In this document: positions 32,396 through 46,300 of the stretch, in pieces | How positions within the stretch are numbered: the stretch's first letter is position 1 | Layout of the letters: the number at the start of each line of letters is the position of its first letter | Made by a program: the position numbers and the translations under genes | The notes under the pieces: generated by a model | Database searches by the model: none | Told to the model about the DNA's origin: nothing | The model's input: only the letters and a program-made list of their open reading frames with translations | Source: Symsagittifera roscoffensis | Lineage: Eukaryota; Xenacoelomorpha; Acoela; Convolutidae | Direction of reading: 5' to 3' | Assembly: GCF_963678635.1 (NCBI RefSeq) | Contig: NC_087063.1 | Location: 61,109,850 to 61,173,849 of the forward strand | DNA length: 64,000 bases

Positions 32396-33625
32396 TTATC
32401 CATGCATGATTTGTATGGAAAATGACTAATCATGCGTAGCACAAACGTTGGTTTCCAAAACCCTCAAAATAGCTTTTTAACGGAGTAGATTAGTATTAAA
32501 ATGGTTTCTCATCATTATGCAAGCTGTTGGTAAAATATTAAAAATTTTCACCATGCAAATCATACGTCGCAAATATATGGTGCTACGTATGGAAGAGATT
32601 TTTCACCATATTTTTTTTCTCTAGAAAACCGTAAAAATAGAGGTTAATTGACAAAATGACTGAGAAAAAGTATCTGTAGTGCAAAATACACTTTTATTAG
32701 ATTTTAATTTTTTTCCACCATGCAAACCATACGTCGCACCATATATGGTGCTATTTATGGAAATGATGTTTCCATACAAAAACAACTTTCATTGAGCATG
32801 CGATATCACAACCAATACCAAATTTTGTCATTTAATTTTGGGGTGTGATTGCAGTTTCAAATATTGACAAGTAAGCTGAGAAAACACTTTTGGACAAAAA
32901 ACGTGTAAAGAAAAGTGAAAAAAAAAAATTTTGATTTTTTTTTAAATTTTTCATTTCGGAACAATTTTTTGGGCACATCATGGAACAGGAGTAAAAACAG
33001 AATTCTGCTTCAACGGACCGTTTCTGATTATCACAACATAGTTTTAAATTAGGATAATTATTCAATAGTAAAACAATCAAATATTTAAAACAGTTCTAAC
33101 ATCGAAAAAAAAGTTTTTTTTTAATATATAAAACCAAACTTAACATTTTCTGCCGGCCTATTGATTTTATTTACTTTATAACTTTTAGCGTCGTTCTTTG
33201 AGGTCGTTCAGAGCACTTTTTGGATGCCCACGAGAATATTGAATTTATTTGATTACTCAGTTTCTATGTCGCACCAAATATGGTTCTTTGTCAATCATAT
33301 GTAGCGCCATATATGTTTCCATGGTATCCATACGTCGCGCCATGCATGGTACCATAGTAACCATTCGTCGCGCCATGCATGATACCATAGTAGCCATACA
33401 TTGCAAGCTTCCATGGTGACATATAAACTATCAACATCCCTAGTAAAAGTATCAATTTTGTCTAATTTGAAGTCCCCCATACTTTAAAAAATGTGGAATC
33501 ATACGTCGCGTCATGCATGGAAAATGTGTTATTTGAACACAAAAATACGCCGGCAATTTTTCATGGCTCGCATGGAACCATGCATGGTGCGACGTATGGT
33601 TGCACATTTTGGTCAACCCGAGCTA
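32396..33625. mobile_element. Element rich in CATACGTCGC / CCATGCATGG motifs, ending GGTCAACCCG
   Basis: The interior repeatedly carries CCATACGTCGC..CCATGCATGG variants (for example about 32560, 32725, 33290-33400, 33500, 33570). Its right end, TTTTGGTCAACCCG (about 33610-33623), matches the terminus of the element at 54013-54926. The left end is unclear and joins the truncated copy 6. No coding sequence. Confidence 0.55.
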
Positions 33626-33984
33626 TTTGAAACACAATTATTCTTATTTTTTTTTGAGTAGATTCTCTCTCAGAAAACTCTCAGGAATTTTACTTATAAT
33701 TTTTTGATCTGTTTAAATAAATCTACATTATTCAACAACTTATACTGCTCACAATAAAACATTTACATCAAATACAATTGATAGAATAGCACATATACAA
33801 TGAGCAGAGTGAAATCATTGAGCAATTTAAAAAAAAAAGAATTTTAAAACAGTTGTTAAAATTTTTTGATCCTCGGAAATCTGTTTTTTTTGTTAGCGCA
33901 AGTTTTTGTTTCTGGTAAAATTTTAGGCAAATTGTGCAATACAAAAATTCACAAAATCGAAGTAAACTCGAAAAAATCATTTTT

Positions 33985-34354
33985 TTATTGATCCATCCTT
34001 TCAGTCGCAATGGGAAATCGCACACTTTTGTTCACTGCGCTTGATCCATTCTCAAATTTCTCTGAGTCAGGTTCAATTTCCAGCGTCGCTCCTTCGCTAA
34101 TCGTTTTATTCTGACTTTGAGACTGTGACCGCGACGGGGGCGACGACTCAATATAACTGCTATACGATTCCCGGCCGCTGTTAGTCAGGCTTCCGAAACT
34201 CAACGAGTCCTTCACAAAAGTCCTGTTGGCTTTCTCTGTGAAAGTCGAGAACCTTCGTCGAGGTCCTTGAGAAAGGATGTTTTTCACTTGCTCCTCGTAA
34301 CGCTTTTCGCAATCTCTAATGAAAACTTTTGCCTTTCTTCTTCTAGTGAAAAAC
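33985..34354 (-). CDS. Ligand-gated channel exon 8 (C-terminal tail and stop)
   Basis: The acceptor is ggttttcag|G. It encodes RFFTRRRKAKVFIRDCEKRY, then a Ser/Arg-rich, low-complexity tail ending IATERMDQ. The stop TAA at 33987-33985 lies inside an AATAAA on the - strand, so the 3' signal, if used, would be unusually close; other signals may exist downstream. Confidence 0.88.
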
Positions 34355-37300
34355 CTGAAAACCAAAAAATATGAATTCAATTCCCAAGTTTTTTGGTCGA
34401 TTTCTAAAAAAAGTGGAGAAGAGTTTTTTTGGTTTACAAACTAATCCGAAGCAAAATTACAAGGTGACAACTTCAAAACTCTGCCATAAATTATTTTGAT
34501 CCAAAATTCAAATTTATTTGCCTTTAAGTACTGTTCGAGATATAAAAAAGAACGATTCAGCTTTTGAACTTGAAAAGGCACATACTGTAACATATCATCA
34601 CTAATCCTAACGCAATTGAACTTGACCAGTTTTTTTTTCTGCAGACAAACTTTGACTCTTTAACTAGCAGTTTTCGAACCAAACTTTTTATTCAGTCTGA
34701 AAACTTTGTATACCTTGGCCTCAAAATAACAAAATATTTGCAAAAAAGCTCCTGAGAAGTTATTGTAGGGTTTACGAATTGCCGATTTGACTTGACTAGG
34801 CATAATTAAAATGAAGCTAAATTTTTATCTTTCTATTAACCCGTGTTTATAGCGGCGAATTGAATTGAGTCTATCAAATTAGTCCTAATACGACGCAACG
34901 TCACAACGTTCAAACAAAAAAAAAACAGTTGAAACGTTCAAAATTTCACCCTGTTATTAGAAGTTTTGTGAAACATACAAATACTTTTGAAACTTTTATG
35001 CTAAGAGTGTTTTTAATAAAAATTCTATTTTTTTTTGTCATTAGTATTCTGGAATCTTGTTTAGCTGATGTTTCAAGATGTTGAGATGCAACCACTCACT
35101 AATTTTAAAAAAAAACTATTGATATTCAAAATGTTTTTAGATTGTACATTTTCAGGTAAACGAGTAAATTTTCTTTGAAAATATCTCGATCAACTTTGGC
35201 AATTATTTCATTGAAGCTGCACAATTACCATAGTAGGAACACGAGCAGTTCTTATTGCAACTAATAATGAAAACGGTATCAACCAATGATTTTTACCCTG
35301 TAACTAATCATGAATGATTACCCGACAAAATTTATGTTAAGTAACTCCGAACTTCGATTACTTTGCTCAACTGAAAATTGTACGCTTCCATTTGTTTTTT
35401 TTTCATTTTTTCTATTTCTGCACCCTATATTAAGAGTCGATGAACAAAGTGAAAACTCTTATAAAGGTCTGGGTGATTTTTTTGTTTTTTTTTCAAAGGA
35501 TTTTCTTTTATATAGGTCTTGATATTTTTTTTTGAAATTTTTATGTTCATTGCATGTTTTTTGTCATAAAAAAGTCTTAAAATGCTCTAATAACTACAGA
35601 TGTGCATGCAATCATACACCTTAATGCATTTATGAAAGGACTTAGGTCAGAGGCGGATCTAGGATTTTCTCGAGGGGGGGGGGGGGGGCGGATTTTCGAA
35701 AATTTTGACGACCTTTTTTTTTTTTAGGTCGATCAGATTGATTTTCCGAGCTCTCTCATAGCGAAAAAAAAGACCCTGTTTTGGCCAAATTTTCTGCGCC
35801 GCAGGCAGTTTTTTGAAAAAACAGGTCAAAAAAGCCGTTTTTGGGCACTTTTTGGAAAATTTTGACAAAAAAACGCGTTTTTTTGGCGCGCGCTCCCCCT
35901 CAAAACTAGTATATATTGGCGCCGAAGGCGCCTTTAGAAAAACTTTAGGGTCGGTCGGCCAAAAATGGATTTCTTAAAAAGTACCAAAGGGGGGACCCTT
36001 TGGGTTGGCAGGGGTTCGAATCCCTGAGGAGGGGGCGTCCGCCCCCCCCGCCCCCCCCCCTAAATCTGCCCCTGACTTAGGTATATATGCACGTTTTGAA
36101 TTCATTGTAAATTCATCTGCTTCTGAAAGTTAGGTAAATTTCGCTCGCCAAATAGGAACTTGAAAAAGGCGCCAAAACAACGTGAACGACTTCTAGAATC
36201 GAAAGTAAAATTTCTTTTTTAGATTTACCAGCGGAATAAAAACTTTGAATCCAGTTTTTTCAAAAAAAGTTGATTTTTAGCAAAGAAGTGTCAATCAAGT
36301 CAGAAATTCGTTTCGAAATTCAAAGGGAGTTAAGGACCCACTTTTTTTCTTGGAATTTCGCATGTTGAGGTTTTCTGGGAAAAAAAGTTGTTTTCTGTTT
36401 ATTTGAGTTCATTGATTTTTTTCAAACTGCCCATTTGGTTTTTTCCATATTTTAAAGGAATGAATTTAAACTCCAAAAAAAATCTTCTAGAGATGAGTAT
36501 TTTTGTTTTTTAAGTCTCTCGCGACCTTCTTCTCAATTGTGAAATGTGAGCCACCCGCGCTCTTGCTAAAGTACACTAATATTAAAATTATTCAAGACAT
36601 TTAGATCGAAATTATAGACAAATATTTTACAAAATACACACAGTAAGAGCCGGTTTTAGCAAATGTTTTAATAAAATACAATTATAATCCGAAGCATAAA
36701 ATCAGTCGGGGATTCTTTCTGTAGTAGAATTTTTGGTACTTTTTATTGTTGATATCTGTTGCTAGTTTTTGTTACTAATAATCTTGAAAGTTGTATTGAA
36801 ATCATAATATCAAAAACTATTTGAAAAAACTCACTCCTTTTTTTTACTTTAATTGAAACTGTAATATGAAAATGAACTTGTTTTTGCATAATAAAAATTT
36901 CAGCTTTTGCTTGCGGATTTGGAAGTTTTTTGTTCAATCTTGAAAAAACAATCAGTTATGTATTGGCTTTTTTTGAAAAGACTGTAAGTTGTTTCATACA
37001 ATTAAGTTGTTACCCGTACCTTACAAAAATTTGGAATTCAGATCTGAGCATCTTAAAATCTTGCCTAACTCAGATCTTGTTCAGACATGGTGCATATTTC
37101 GTTTGGACCTGGACATGCCTGAGTCAGGATTGAGGCAGGCATCGATTCTATCACAAATGAATATCTGCTCAAGTCCTGATTCAGACCTGGAAGATATATG
37201 GGTGAGATCTGGTGCAGATCTGGTTCCTATCTGAGCAGATCTGACCCATACATGTTCCAGGTCTGAATCAGGCCTTGAGAAGGTCTGCTTTGTGACCAAA

Positions 37301-40300
37301 TCCATACCTGCTTCAGTCTTGATTCAGACATTACCATGTCAAAACGAAACATTCACCATGTCTGGACAATATCTGAAATAAGCAATATTTTAAAATGCTC
37401 AGATCTGGTTGATAAGTTTTTGTTGGAAAGATTTCCACTCACTTAAATCCATCCGAAGAACATATATCTACACGTGGTTTTCAAAAACGGAAAACAAAAA
37501 CAAGGACGTGATATACTTTAATTTGTTAAAATGGCTTTTTTAACGAAAAAAAAACAAAATCTCCTTATTGTCCTAAATGTCCTAAATCTTTTAATATCTT
37601 GCTGAAAGAGCAACAAGAATTAGAAGAATTAGTTATGCTTGAAGAATTATCTCAAAATTGGTTCTAATTGAAACACGGAGTGCTATTTGGTCATAAATTC
37701 TCCATAGTGACGTACCGATAAGCATGTATATGCCTATTAGCATGCGATAATTGTAAGTGCAATCTGATCAAAAACAAATTATCCTCAGTTTATTCTAATT
37801 ATTCTAGTTTAGCAGATGAATGTGTGTGGCTTCAAAAAGTTGTTTCGTGAAAAGTTTCGCCAGGCTTACTTGAAATCAAGCAGGGGCGAGCTCAAAGAAG
37901 AAGGAAAAAAAGCCTATTTAAAATTCGAAATCTCACGATTCTTTGTAGGAGTATATTTTTGCTGCTTTGAACAGATGTTTTCTTATCGTAAATAAAAATA
38001 AGTTTACCTGTTTAGAAGGTACCCGTGGAGACTGAATTGAAGTGTGAGTACGATAAGAAGCACTATCATCTCAACTTTGAAACTTAAGGAGTCCCCACAC
38101 TTGCGGTACACCACCACCAGACACCCGTAGTTCACTACCATTGCAGACAGGTAGGTGGTCTGCCCCAACAGGTACTGAAAAAAAAAACTAATTATTTGTT
38201 TACTAAGAATAAACGGTTCTTTGCACAAGTAAGCATAGGTTCTGAGCCTGTTCATTTTCCAACAGAGAATATTTTTTAAAAAAGAAAATGTTTTTGTTAG
38301 AGAGCATGCCAAATATGGTAACTGACAGTTTACCAGACCGACATTTTACCAGAAAAGCTATAGCATAGACCGGGGTACTACAACAGTGCCAAATACAACA
38401 GTGCTCGAAAAAGAAAATGTTGTTCAACGATGCCGAAAATTGTTCTGAAAACTGTTTTAACTAATCCCGAATCACTGACAAGAAAATTACTTCAATTCGA
38501 CGGAAGTTGAAAATTAACTTTTTTTGAACAATCAATTAGCTCAGCAAATTGTCAATTTTCTTCTCGGTTTCGCTCCAAAACAAATTAGCTTTCAAAAAAA
38601 CTGCTAACAGTTTCCAAAAACTACCCAAAATTATCAATTATCCTCAATTTTTGGCATTGTTGACACACCATCAGTTTCGGTTTTGTTTATTCTGGCATGG
38701 ATGAACGTACTGACAGAGATTTCTTAGCATATACACAAAAAAAAACGAAATTTATTGACAGATGCAATGACACCGTTTAATGTGATTAAATTTGTTTGTT
38801 TTAAATTTGTTTGTTTTAACCGCTTCCTTTTTGAATTTTTCCCTAATTTAATCATATTTTAACTGAACTCTTGCATTGTGGTCTAGTAAAAAGTCGGTCA
38901 GGCAAAAAGTCGGTCTGATAAAAGACCTAGCCCCGCCACATATTTTATAGTATGCTCTAAGATATTTTGCAGATTATTTAACAAAATGTTTCAAGTAGTG
39001 ATTTAATTGGGCTGAAAATATGAATTTATTCTACAAGCATAAAAGTAGAAAACACTCTAGTTTTCAACTCAAATAAATCACTGCTTGAAAACGTTTTTGT
39101 TGAAAAGCATGCAAAAAAATCTTAAAGTATACGCTATGACCTTTAGCGAGGCTAGGTCTTTTACCAGACCCATCTTTTGCCAGACCGACTATTTACCACA
39201 CCACAATGGAAAAATTCAATAAAAATAAGGTTATGAAGTCGTTAGAACAAACAAAACTTCGGTATGAAACTGTGAAAATATGGTCATTAATCAGACTAAA
39301 CGGTCTCATTACAACTGTCAATCAATTTAGTTTGTCGAGTCTATGTTAAAAAGTCTAAGTTGGTGCGTTCAACAGTGCTAAGATACAACAGTGCCCAAGC
39401 TGATAATGAGTTCAACAGTGCCAAAAACCGGGGATATTTGAAATTTTGAGCTTTGTTTTCGAATTGTTGACAAGATATACGATTTATAATTTGTTTGTGA
39501 GCGAAACCGAGAAGAAAAATTCCTAATTTGCTGAAGTCATTGTTTGTTCAGAAAAAATTATGACGCTGCGCTCTTAGAAATTTGTTCTTTAACAAGCGCG
39601 CATCATTTAAAATGGCTGTTTTTGACTTTTCAACTTCCGTCGAATTGAATTAATTTACTTTTTAGTGATTTGGGACCAGTGAAAACAGTAGTCAAAACAA
39701 TTTTTGATACTGTTGAACAACAATTTTTTGGCCCTGTTGTACTTCGGCCTTGTTGTACTGCCCCGGTCTATATTATAGCTTTTCTGGTGAATAGATGGTC
39801 TGGCGAAAAATCTGTCTGGTAAAAAACCTAGCCCCGCCAAATGTCTTGGAGTATGCTCTAAGATATTTGGCATGCTCTTTAACTCAAACGCTTTCAAGCA
39901 GTGATCTATTTAGGCTGAAAATTAGTATTTTGTCTTCAAGTATATAAGTAGACAAAAATCTAATTTTCAGCTCAGCTAAAAAACTACATGCGCAAAGTGA
40001 CTATAAAATAAGTTAAAGTTTTCTCTGCGACATCTGAAACAAAGAAATGAAAACATTAGAAACGGATTTATGTTCCATTGGGTGGCCGTTTTGTAAACTG
40101 TTTGAATAATGCATGTAATAATTTTGGGAACTATAATGCATATTATAATCATTTTATTTTAAAGCAAAAGGTGTATGTTGTTTTTCACTGCTGGCAGTTT
40201 TGCTGCTTAAGTTGCATTTTTGCTAATTTAAACAAATTTTCCGCGCTTTTTTAACGTGCCAAAAGTTTACTTTGCAATATTGAGCAAGTGAGACAGCTTT

Positions 40301-43300
40301 TTTTTGTAAAGTGAAGTGTAAAAAATTCTAAATTTTCTTCTAGAACGAGTTGTCTAATTGCTCAGTTTTCCCGTTAATTGTTTGAAGATGTAGTTTAACC
40401 TCTGATGACAAAAAAAATTAAAATCTCCCAAAAATATGGCAATTTGACATTTCGGCACGTTAAATTTTTAAGTGTTTATGCTATAGAATGGGTACAACAG
40501 TAACTGTAATAGTAAATGAACAAAAATAACAAATAAAAAATAATTGATTCTTGAACACCATTTTGAAAAAAAAGCAGTAACCAAAAAAAACGAAAAAAAA
40601 ATAATGGAAAAGAAAAATGCAAAAGTAACTCCTAAGATTGCAACATATAGTTTTAACCAAGCGTGAATTTTAAGTATACATATTTGTGGAAGAAAGAGAG
40701 TGATAAAACATTTTTTCAGTATAAGTAATACAGCTGAGAGTAGGTCTCATGGTTTTGGATGCTTGCTTCACAGAAAAAGAGACTAGAAATTACCGGTTTT
40801 CGGTTTCAAGGAGTTTTTTAATGATACTCAAAAACTTTAGTTTTTGTTGTATTCAAATAACAGCCCAAAAAACTTCAAGATGATTGAATTCTTTTGAGAG
40901 TTTTTTAAGGGAGTTTTTCAAGATGATTGAATTCTTTTGAGAGTTTTTTTCAAGGAGTTTTTTAATGATACTCAAAAACTTTTAGTTTTTGTTGTATTCA
41001 AATAACAGCCCAAAAAACTTCAAGATGATTAAATTCTTTTGAGATGTTAAGGATGTTTAAAAACACCGCAACCTGGAGTTTTTTTTTTTTCGATGATCAA
41101 ATCAACTACAAAAACAGTAACACAATCGAAAATCTCGGTATGAAGTCTTTTACCAATTTTTTTTCTCCAAATTAACGATGAGTATGAAACTTATGGAGAC
41201 CATGTTTATAAGTTGAGATCAAGCATTCTCAATCGAACTGACCAAAATGCAAGCTGATGGGTTTTTTTTACGGAGAACGACTGTTTCGACAAGCAGTCGG
41301 TGAGTCAATATGGCGAATACGGAGAAAGCTTTGATAAAAAAGTATCATCCACCCAAATAGCTGCCCTAGAAGTTTTGCTTTGATTTTTTTGGGACCATGC
41401 GTAGGCCTTCTCATTGCGGTCTTGTATATTATCAGCCAATATGTTGATCTAACTAACTGCACATCAAAAATCCATTCATCACGTGTTGTCTCGCAATTTG
41501 CATTTTGTAAAAGTTTTATAAGCAAAAAATTCAACATAATATAAATTTTCTATTGTAGCTTTAAGGGAAGTAATGTTTGTCTTTTAGTAGTCTTTTTTTC
41601 TTAATTCTATTTAAATCCTATAAAAATTTATTTGAAATTTTTAGCTTTCAGTTTTCTGGTACCCACATTTTAGGTGTTACCATGTAAACTTTGCTTAGAT
41701 TTTTACTTTGAGACCATGTGTAGGCCTACAGCAAGTTCATTGGTCTAGGTAACTGCACTTTAAGCTTTCATTGAATTTTTTTTGCAAATTGCTTGTTTAA
41801 AGTTTCCAAGCAAAAAACTAGACAAAACTTTTAATGTCAAATTTCAGTTTGACTTAATGTTTCGACCCACTTCGACTTTTTGTTTCGAACAAGTTCGATC
41901 TAATATTTCGACCCAGTCCAATTTCATGATTCGAACCAACTGGACTTTATATTGCGATCCAGTTCGACTATAGGCCCGGCGCGACTATGGCTTTTTTTTG
42001 GCTCGGCGCACAATGGCATCTGGTTCGACCACTTCGGTCAAAACATAAAGTCGAAACCTCAACCCGGGCTCTTTTTTTTCTGTCGGACCACTGTTTATCC
42101 ATTAGATAAATGATACAAGAGACCTCTTCCTTATCGAGACCTGTTGGTGTGGTTCTGTTTAAAAACTACACACTTTTAGTTTTGAATGTTTTCTGGGCAA
42201 AGAAATGATACATCACCCGCACGCAACGACAGCGAATCTAAAACCTCCAAGCTCAAGATGCTAATTTCTTCAGATGGTATAATTTTTTAAATAAATTTTG
42301 AGCTCAAGCAATCAAAACCGGCTAGTTTTTACCCCCTGAGCACATTTCAGCTTTGAATTCCACGGTAATTTACCGTGTTAAATGCGTGTTGTTGCGATGG
42401 AAGCTATGAGAAAAAATAGGTTCACAACAATGCTTTTGTTCACCATACAAAATCTCAATAAGTTATGATATTGAGAAATCAATTTTGTAAAATTGCAAAT
42501 GAAACGGGGAGCAGAGTGCGAGAGCCTCAATATCTTTCAGACTGCAAAAAAAGTTCCGTCAAAATTTTCCAGTTAAGGTCAAAAATTGTCGGAAGAAAAG
42601 TCCTGCACTAGCATAAACATTCCGTCCTTTTCCTTTAAAGTCAGATAAATAATAGCTTGTTGATCGACATGCCTACTTAAAACTATTTTATTCAACTATT
42701 TCATGGTACCAGCATATTCATATATCCAAGGAAAACTTCATCATACATCAATTATTAAGTCTTAAAACGCATCGCACTCGAAGTCTTCACTCTTAATCTT
42801 GATTCAAACACCAAATTTAACCAAGTTTGACGAATTATCTTAACTTAGAGCGCATTGATTGTTTTGAGAGAGGCTTTAGATAGTCGGACTGCAGCTATTG
42901 AATAAGTGATAAGCTGAGCTGTTCAGTTTATATGCTTTTCCCGAGGAAAGTTACACGGTCAAGTCGTAGGTTAATAAGACAGGTAGGCTCACTGACTGCT
43001 TAAAGTCCAGCAAGGAGCCACATCAATTATTTACAAGTGTACTCGTCCAGGATATGTTTTGATCAATTGCAGTCCGGACCAAGTTAACATCCTTCTCCCC
43101 AAATACCTTTAGGGGGAGGATGTTAACTTGGTTCTAAGTGGGAATTTTCAGCCAAACAGAATTGAGCTTTTCACACGCAGTGCTTAGCAAATTTAATTTA
43201 TATTGAACGATGGGGTGGAGGATCTTAACTTGGTCTATTTGGGGGGAGGATGTTAACTTGATCCTGAAGTCCTACTGATTTCGTAGAAGAAACTTCGGTT

Positions 43301-46300
43301 AATATTAACATAGAATAATTTTAGGGTTTTTGGATGCAAACTTGCTTTTCAATTGGAATATTCTTGAATTTCAGAACATCAGAATATAATACTTTACACA
43401 CAGCGCTAAGCAATAGTAAGCCAAATTGAACTTGAACTGCGGGGGGGGGGGGTTTGGCGGAGGATAGTTTGACCCAGAGTTCAAGCATGAGCTTAGTTGC
43501 TATGATTCAACTTGATATCTTGACAAAACGAGCAGTAAAGTAGTGCACAAAAATTATTTTTTTTGGGGTCCTATTATGTTCATGACCTTTGACCTGTGTC
43601 TGACCTTGTCGAGGAGGGTGAAGTAGGAGGTGGATGGAAGAAGGGATGAGATCATGCTACGGAAGGTGAACGTCGTCAGCAGAAGAGTCAGTGTCGTTCC
43701 CACTCTGAACTGCACTCCACTATAATAAATATAAAATAATTTCCGGCTAAAAAGTTTCGTGAAATTTACAGCCCAGAAAACCCGAGAAAACGTCATTAGT
43801 CAAAAAGATACGTTGCATTTTAGTTTTGAAATTAAAAATTTAAAAGTTTACGTAATTCGAGTTTTTACCAAACATATTTGTTATAATTTTTTACTAAACT
43901 GTAACATGAATGACGTAATTAGTACATCCAAAATTTTACGACCACGCATAAAAGGGGTAAAAGGAACTATGACGTAGGTTGGTTTTTTGCGTCCCATTTC
44001 AGGTATCTTTGTTCTTCATTTTTTTCCGTTTGAAACATTCATTTATTTTTAAATCTATATATTTTTCTGTATTTTAGATAACTGTGGTCTTGAATTCCTG
44101 TGGTACTTGCACATCAACCAGCTATCTTTGTTCCTCAAATACTGCCCTCATGACTTGAACTCTTTATATAATCTCATATCAAACACTGCCCTCATGTTTT
44201 GAAATCACTCTCAACCATACCACTAATCCCAGATAATGATTTTATTCCTAACCCTTTCAAACCCCTCAAACCCAAACAATTTTTTAATCGGTGATGAGGT
44301 GTTGTCTTTCCAAAACTATGACCCCAAAAGTTGCTTCCTGGTGGGAAATTAATCCTAAATACTAAAAGATTCACAATTTAGTTCACCAATGAATTAAGAT
44401 TTGTTCGTGGATTTTGCTGACAATGGTTAAGTAATTGCTTTTAAATTCCACATTTGCTATATAAAAAATTTAGCTCTAGTTTTTGATTGTTTATACGCAA
44501 GAACTGGTTCAGTTTAATTCAATTACAAAAATGCAAAATTCGCTCAGATTTTGAGGACTTCTCTCAAATTTTGGAATACTCTTCAAATTTTGCGAGTTGG
44601 ACTTAAAATTGTGGAATCTACGTTCCTTTTGCGGAATTTGCTTGCCGTTGTGAAATCCAGAACAACTAGCCACATTCGTTAGTTCCGGAATCTGAGAAAA
44701 CAAATGTGCCGACAAAAATTGCGATACAGGTATTTGTACATAGAAACCACGGAAGTTTTGTATGTGGAGTCCACTTGCATTTTGGAAAATGTTTAAATAC
44801 TTGTCTCTGCATTCCACTGGCCTACAGACACCAAATTGCGCGCCTATCCAGTGCAAAGTTTGGCCTCGTAATGTTCGAAATTTTGATGCGGGATTTTCTA
44901 TGTATGCTGCTAATTTTCTTAAACAAAAATCTGCTCATTGAATCACTTTAGGAAGTCTTCAAAATTCAATTCTCAAAGAGCTGCACTCACGAATTAGCCT
45001 CGCAGTACAAATCAGTCTTGTTGCTTCACCAATTTTGCAACGGAACTTTAAATGTGATCAAATGCGTTCCTTCTCAGATTTGCATCCTCATATTCTCAAT
45101 TTGGATTTTTTTTTGATATTATATCCGATCTCAGGTAAACGCATAACTAAATCATGGGGTATATTTGAAAATGAAAAACTCTATGAGGTAGATCTGCTTT
45201 TAAAACTTGGCAGTATTAATGCTGCAGCTGTATTGATTTGATCTGCGAAGTCAATCCCCCCCCCCTTAAATAGTTTAAGGGGAATAGTTTGATATTTTTT
45301 AGAATTCATTGAAAATCAAGAAATCAAGATTCAAAAACTTTAATGGAAATCTTATTGGAAATGAAAACTCAAAAATTCTGTAAAATTATTTCAAGTTACA
45401 AAAGAGAAAAAATTGAAAACTCACAACAAAGCAAGCTTGAAAGGCTCTTTCTGTCCGCAAAATCGACTGCGTTGCAGAAACTTTATGCAAAAAGGGGTAT
45501 TTCTAAAGCTTTGTAAAGTTCTCCCAAAATTATGGCTGGGTTGTTAATCAAAAGCTTGGTAAAAAACCATTATACGGATACAAAGATACATATTACATTG
45601 GTAATGAATGGCTATAAGAGAAAACGTTACTTACTCCCTTTGAATGGAAAAAGGGACGAAGGATAGACAAATGAGAGTCAACATTGAAAACAAAATGTTC
45701 AACAGATAGAATTGTGATCTCCTCCTAATGCGACATCTGGCACTCAGGAACGAACTCATTGTGGAACATTGGCTGGATTGCTTGGTGCCAGGTTTCTCCT
45801 TAGATTTTCCACTTCCCATTAGAGATATCTGGTTCTGAAAAAGGGTAAGACAATTAAAAGGTTTTCTCAGATCGAAGTGCTTGACTCATGTTTCGACTTT
45901 CAAAGTCCAAAAGCTGCAGCATCTCGAAAGTGGCAGTGAGTTTTCTGAATTGTTTAATGATATTTTGTGATCCATTTTTTCAGAAAGTTCGGTTTGATTT
46001 TTAATAGGATACTACTAATATAAACAAAGATCAATCTTTTGGCAGTTATCCGTTTGCAATGGTTTTCAGACATGCGTTCCATGTACCTTAGTCGTGTCAA
46101 CTATCAATTTATGGTCAAGATTCATCAATTAGTAATTTTAGGATACCTTGGTTATGGCTTTGACAGACTCCAATGCTTGCAATGGCTTCTTCGCCTTCGA
46201 TTTCTTCTCCTCGGTCTTATTGTTGCCACTGGGAAAGAAGTTGGTATGTGGGATGCAGTTCGGATTGCCTTCAACAATGTCCACGTGAGTGAATATCTCC

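Noticed and set aside
33290-33600. Regular short repeats suggesting a CRISPR-like array
   Set aside because: Spacing is irregular, repeats vary, the host is a eukaryote and there are no associated genes.
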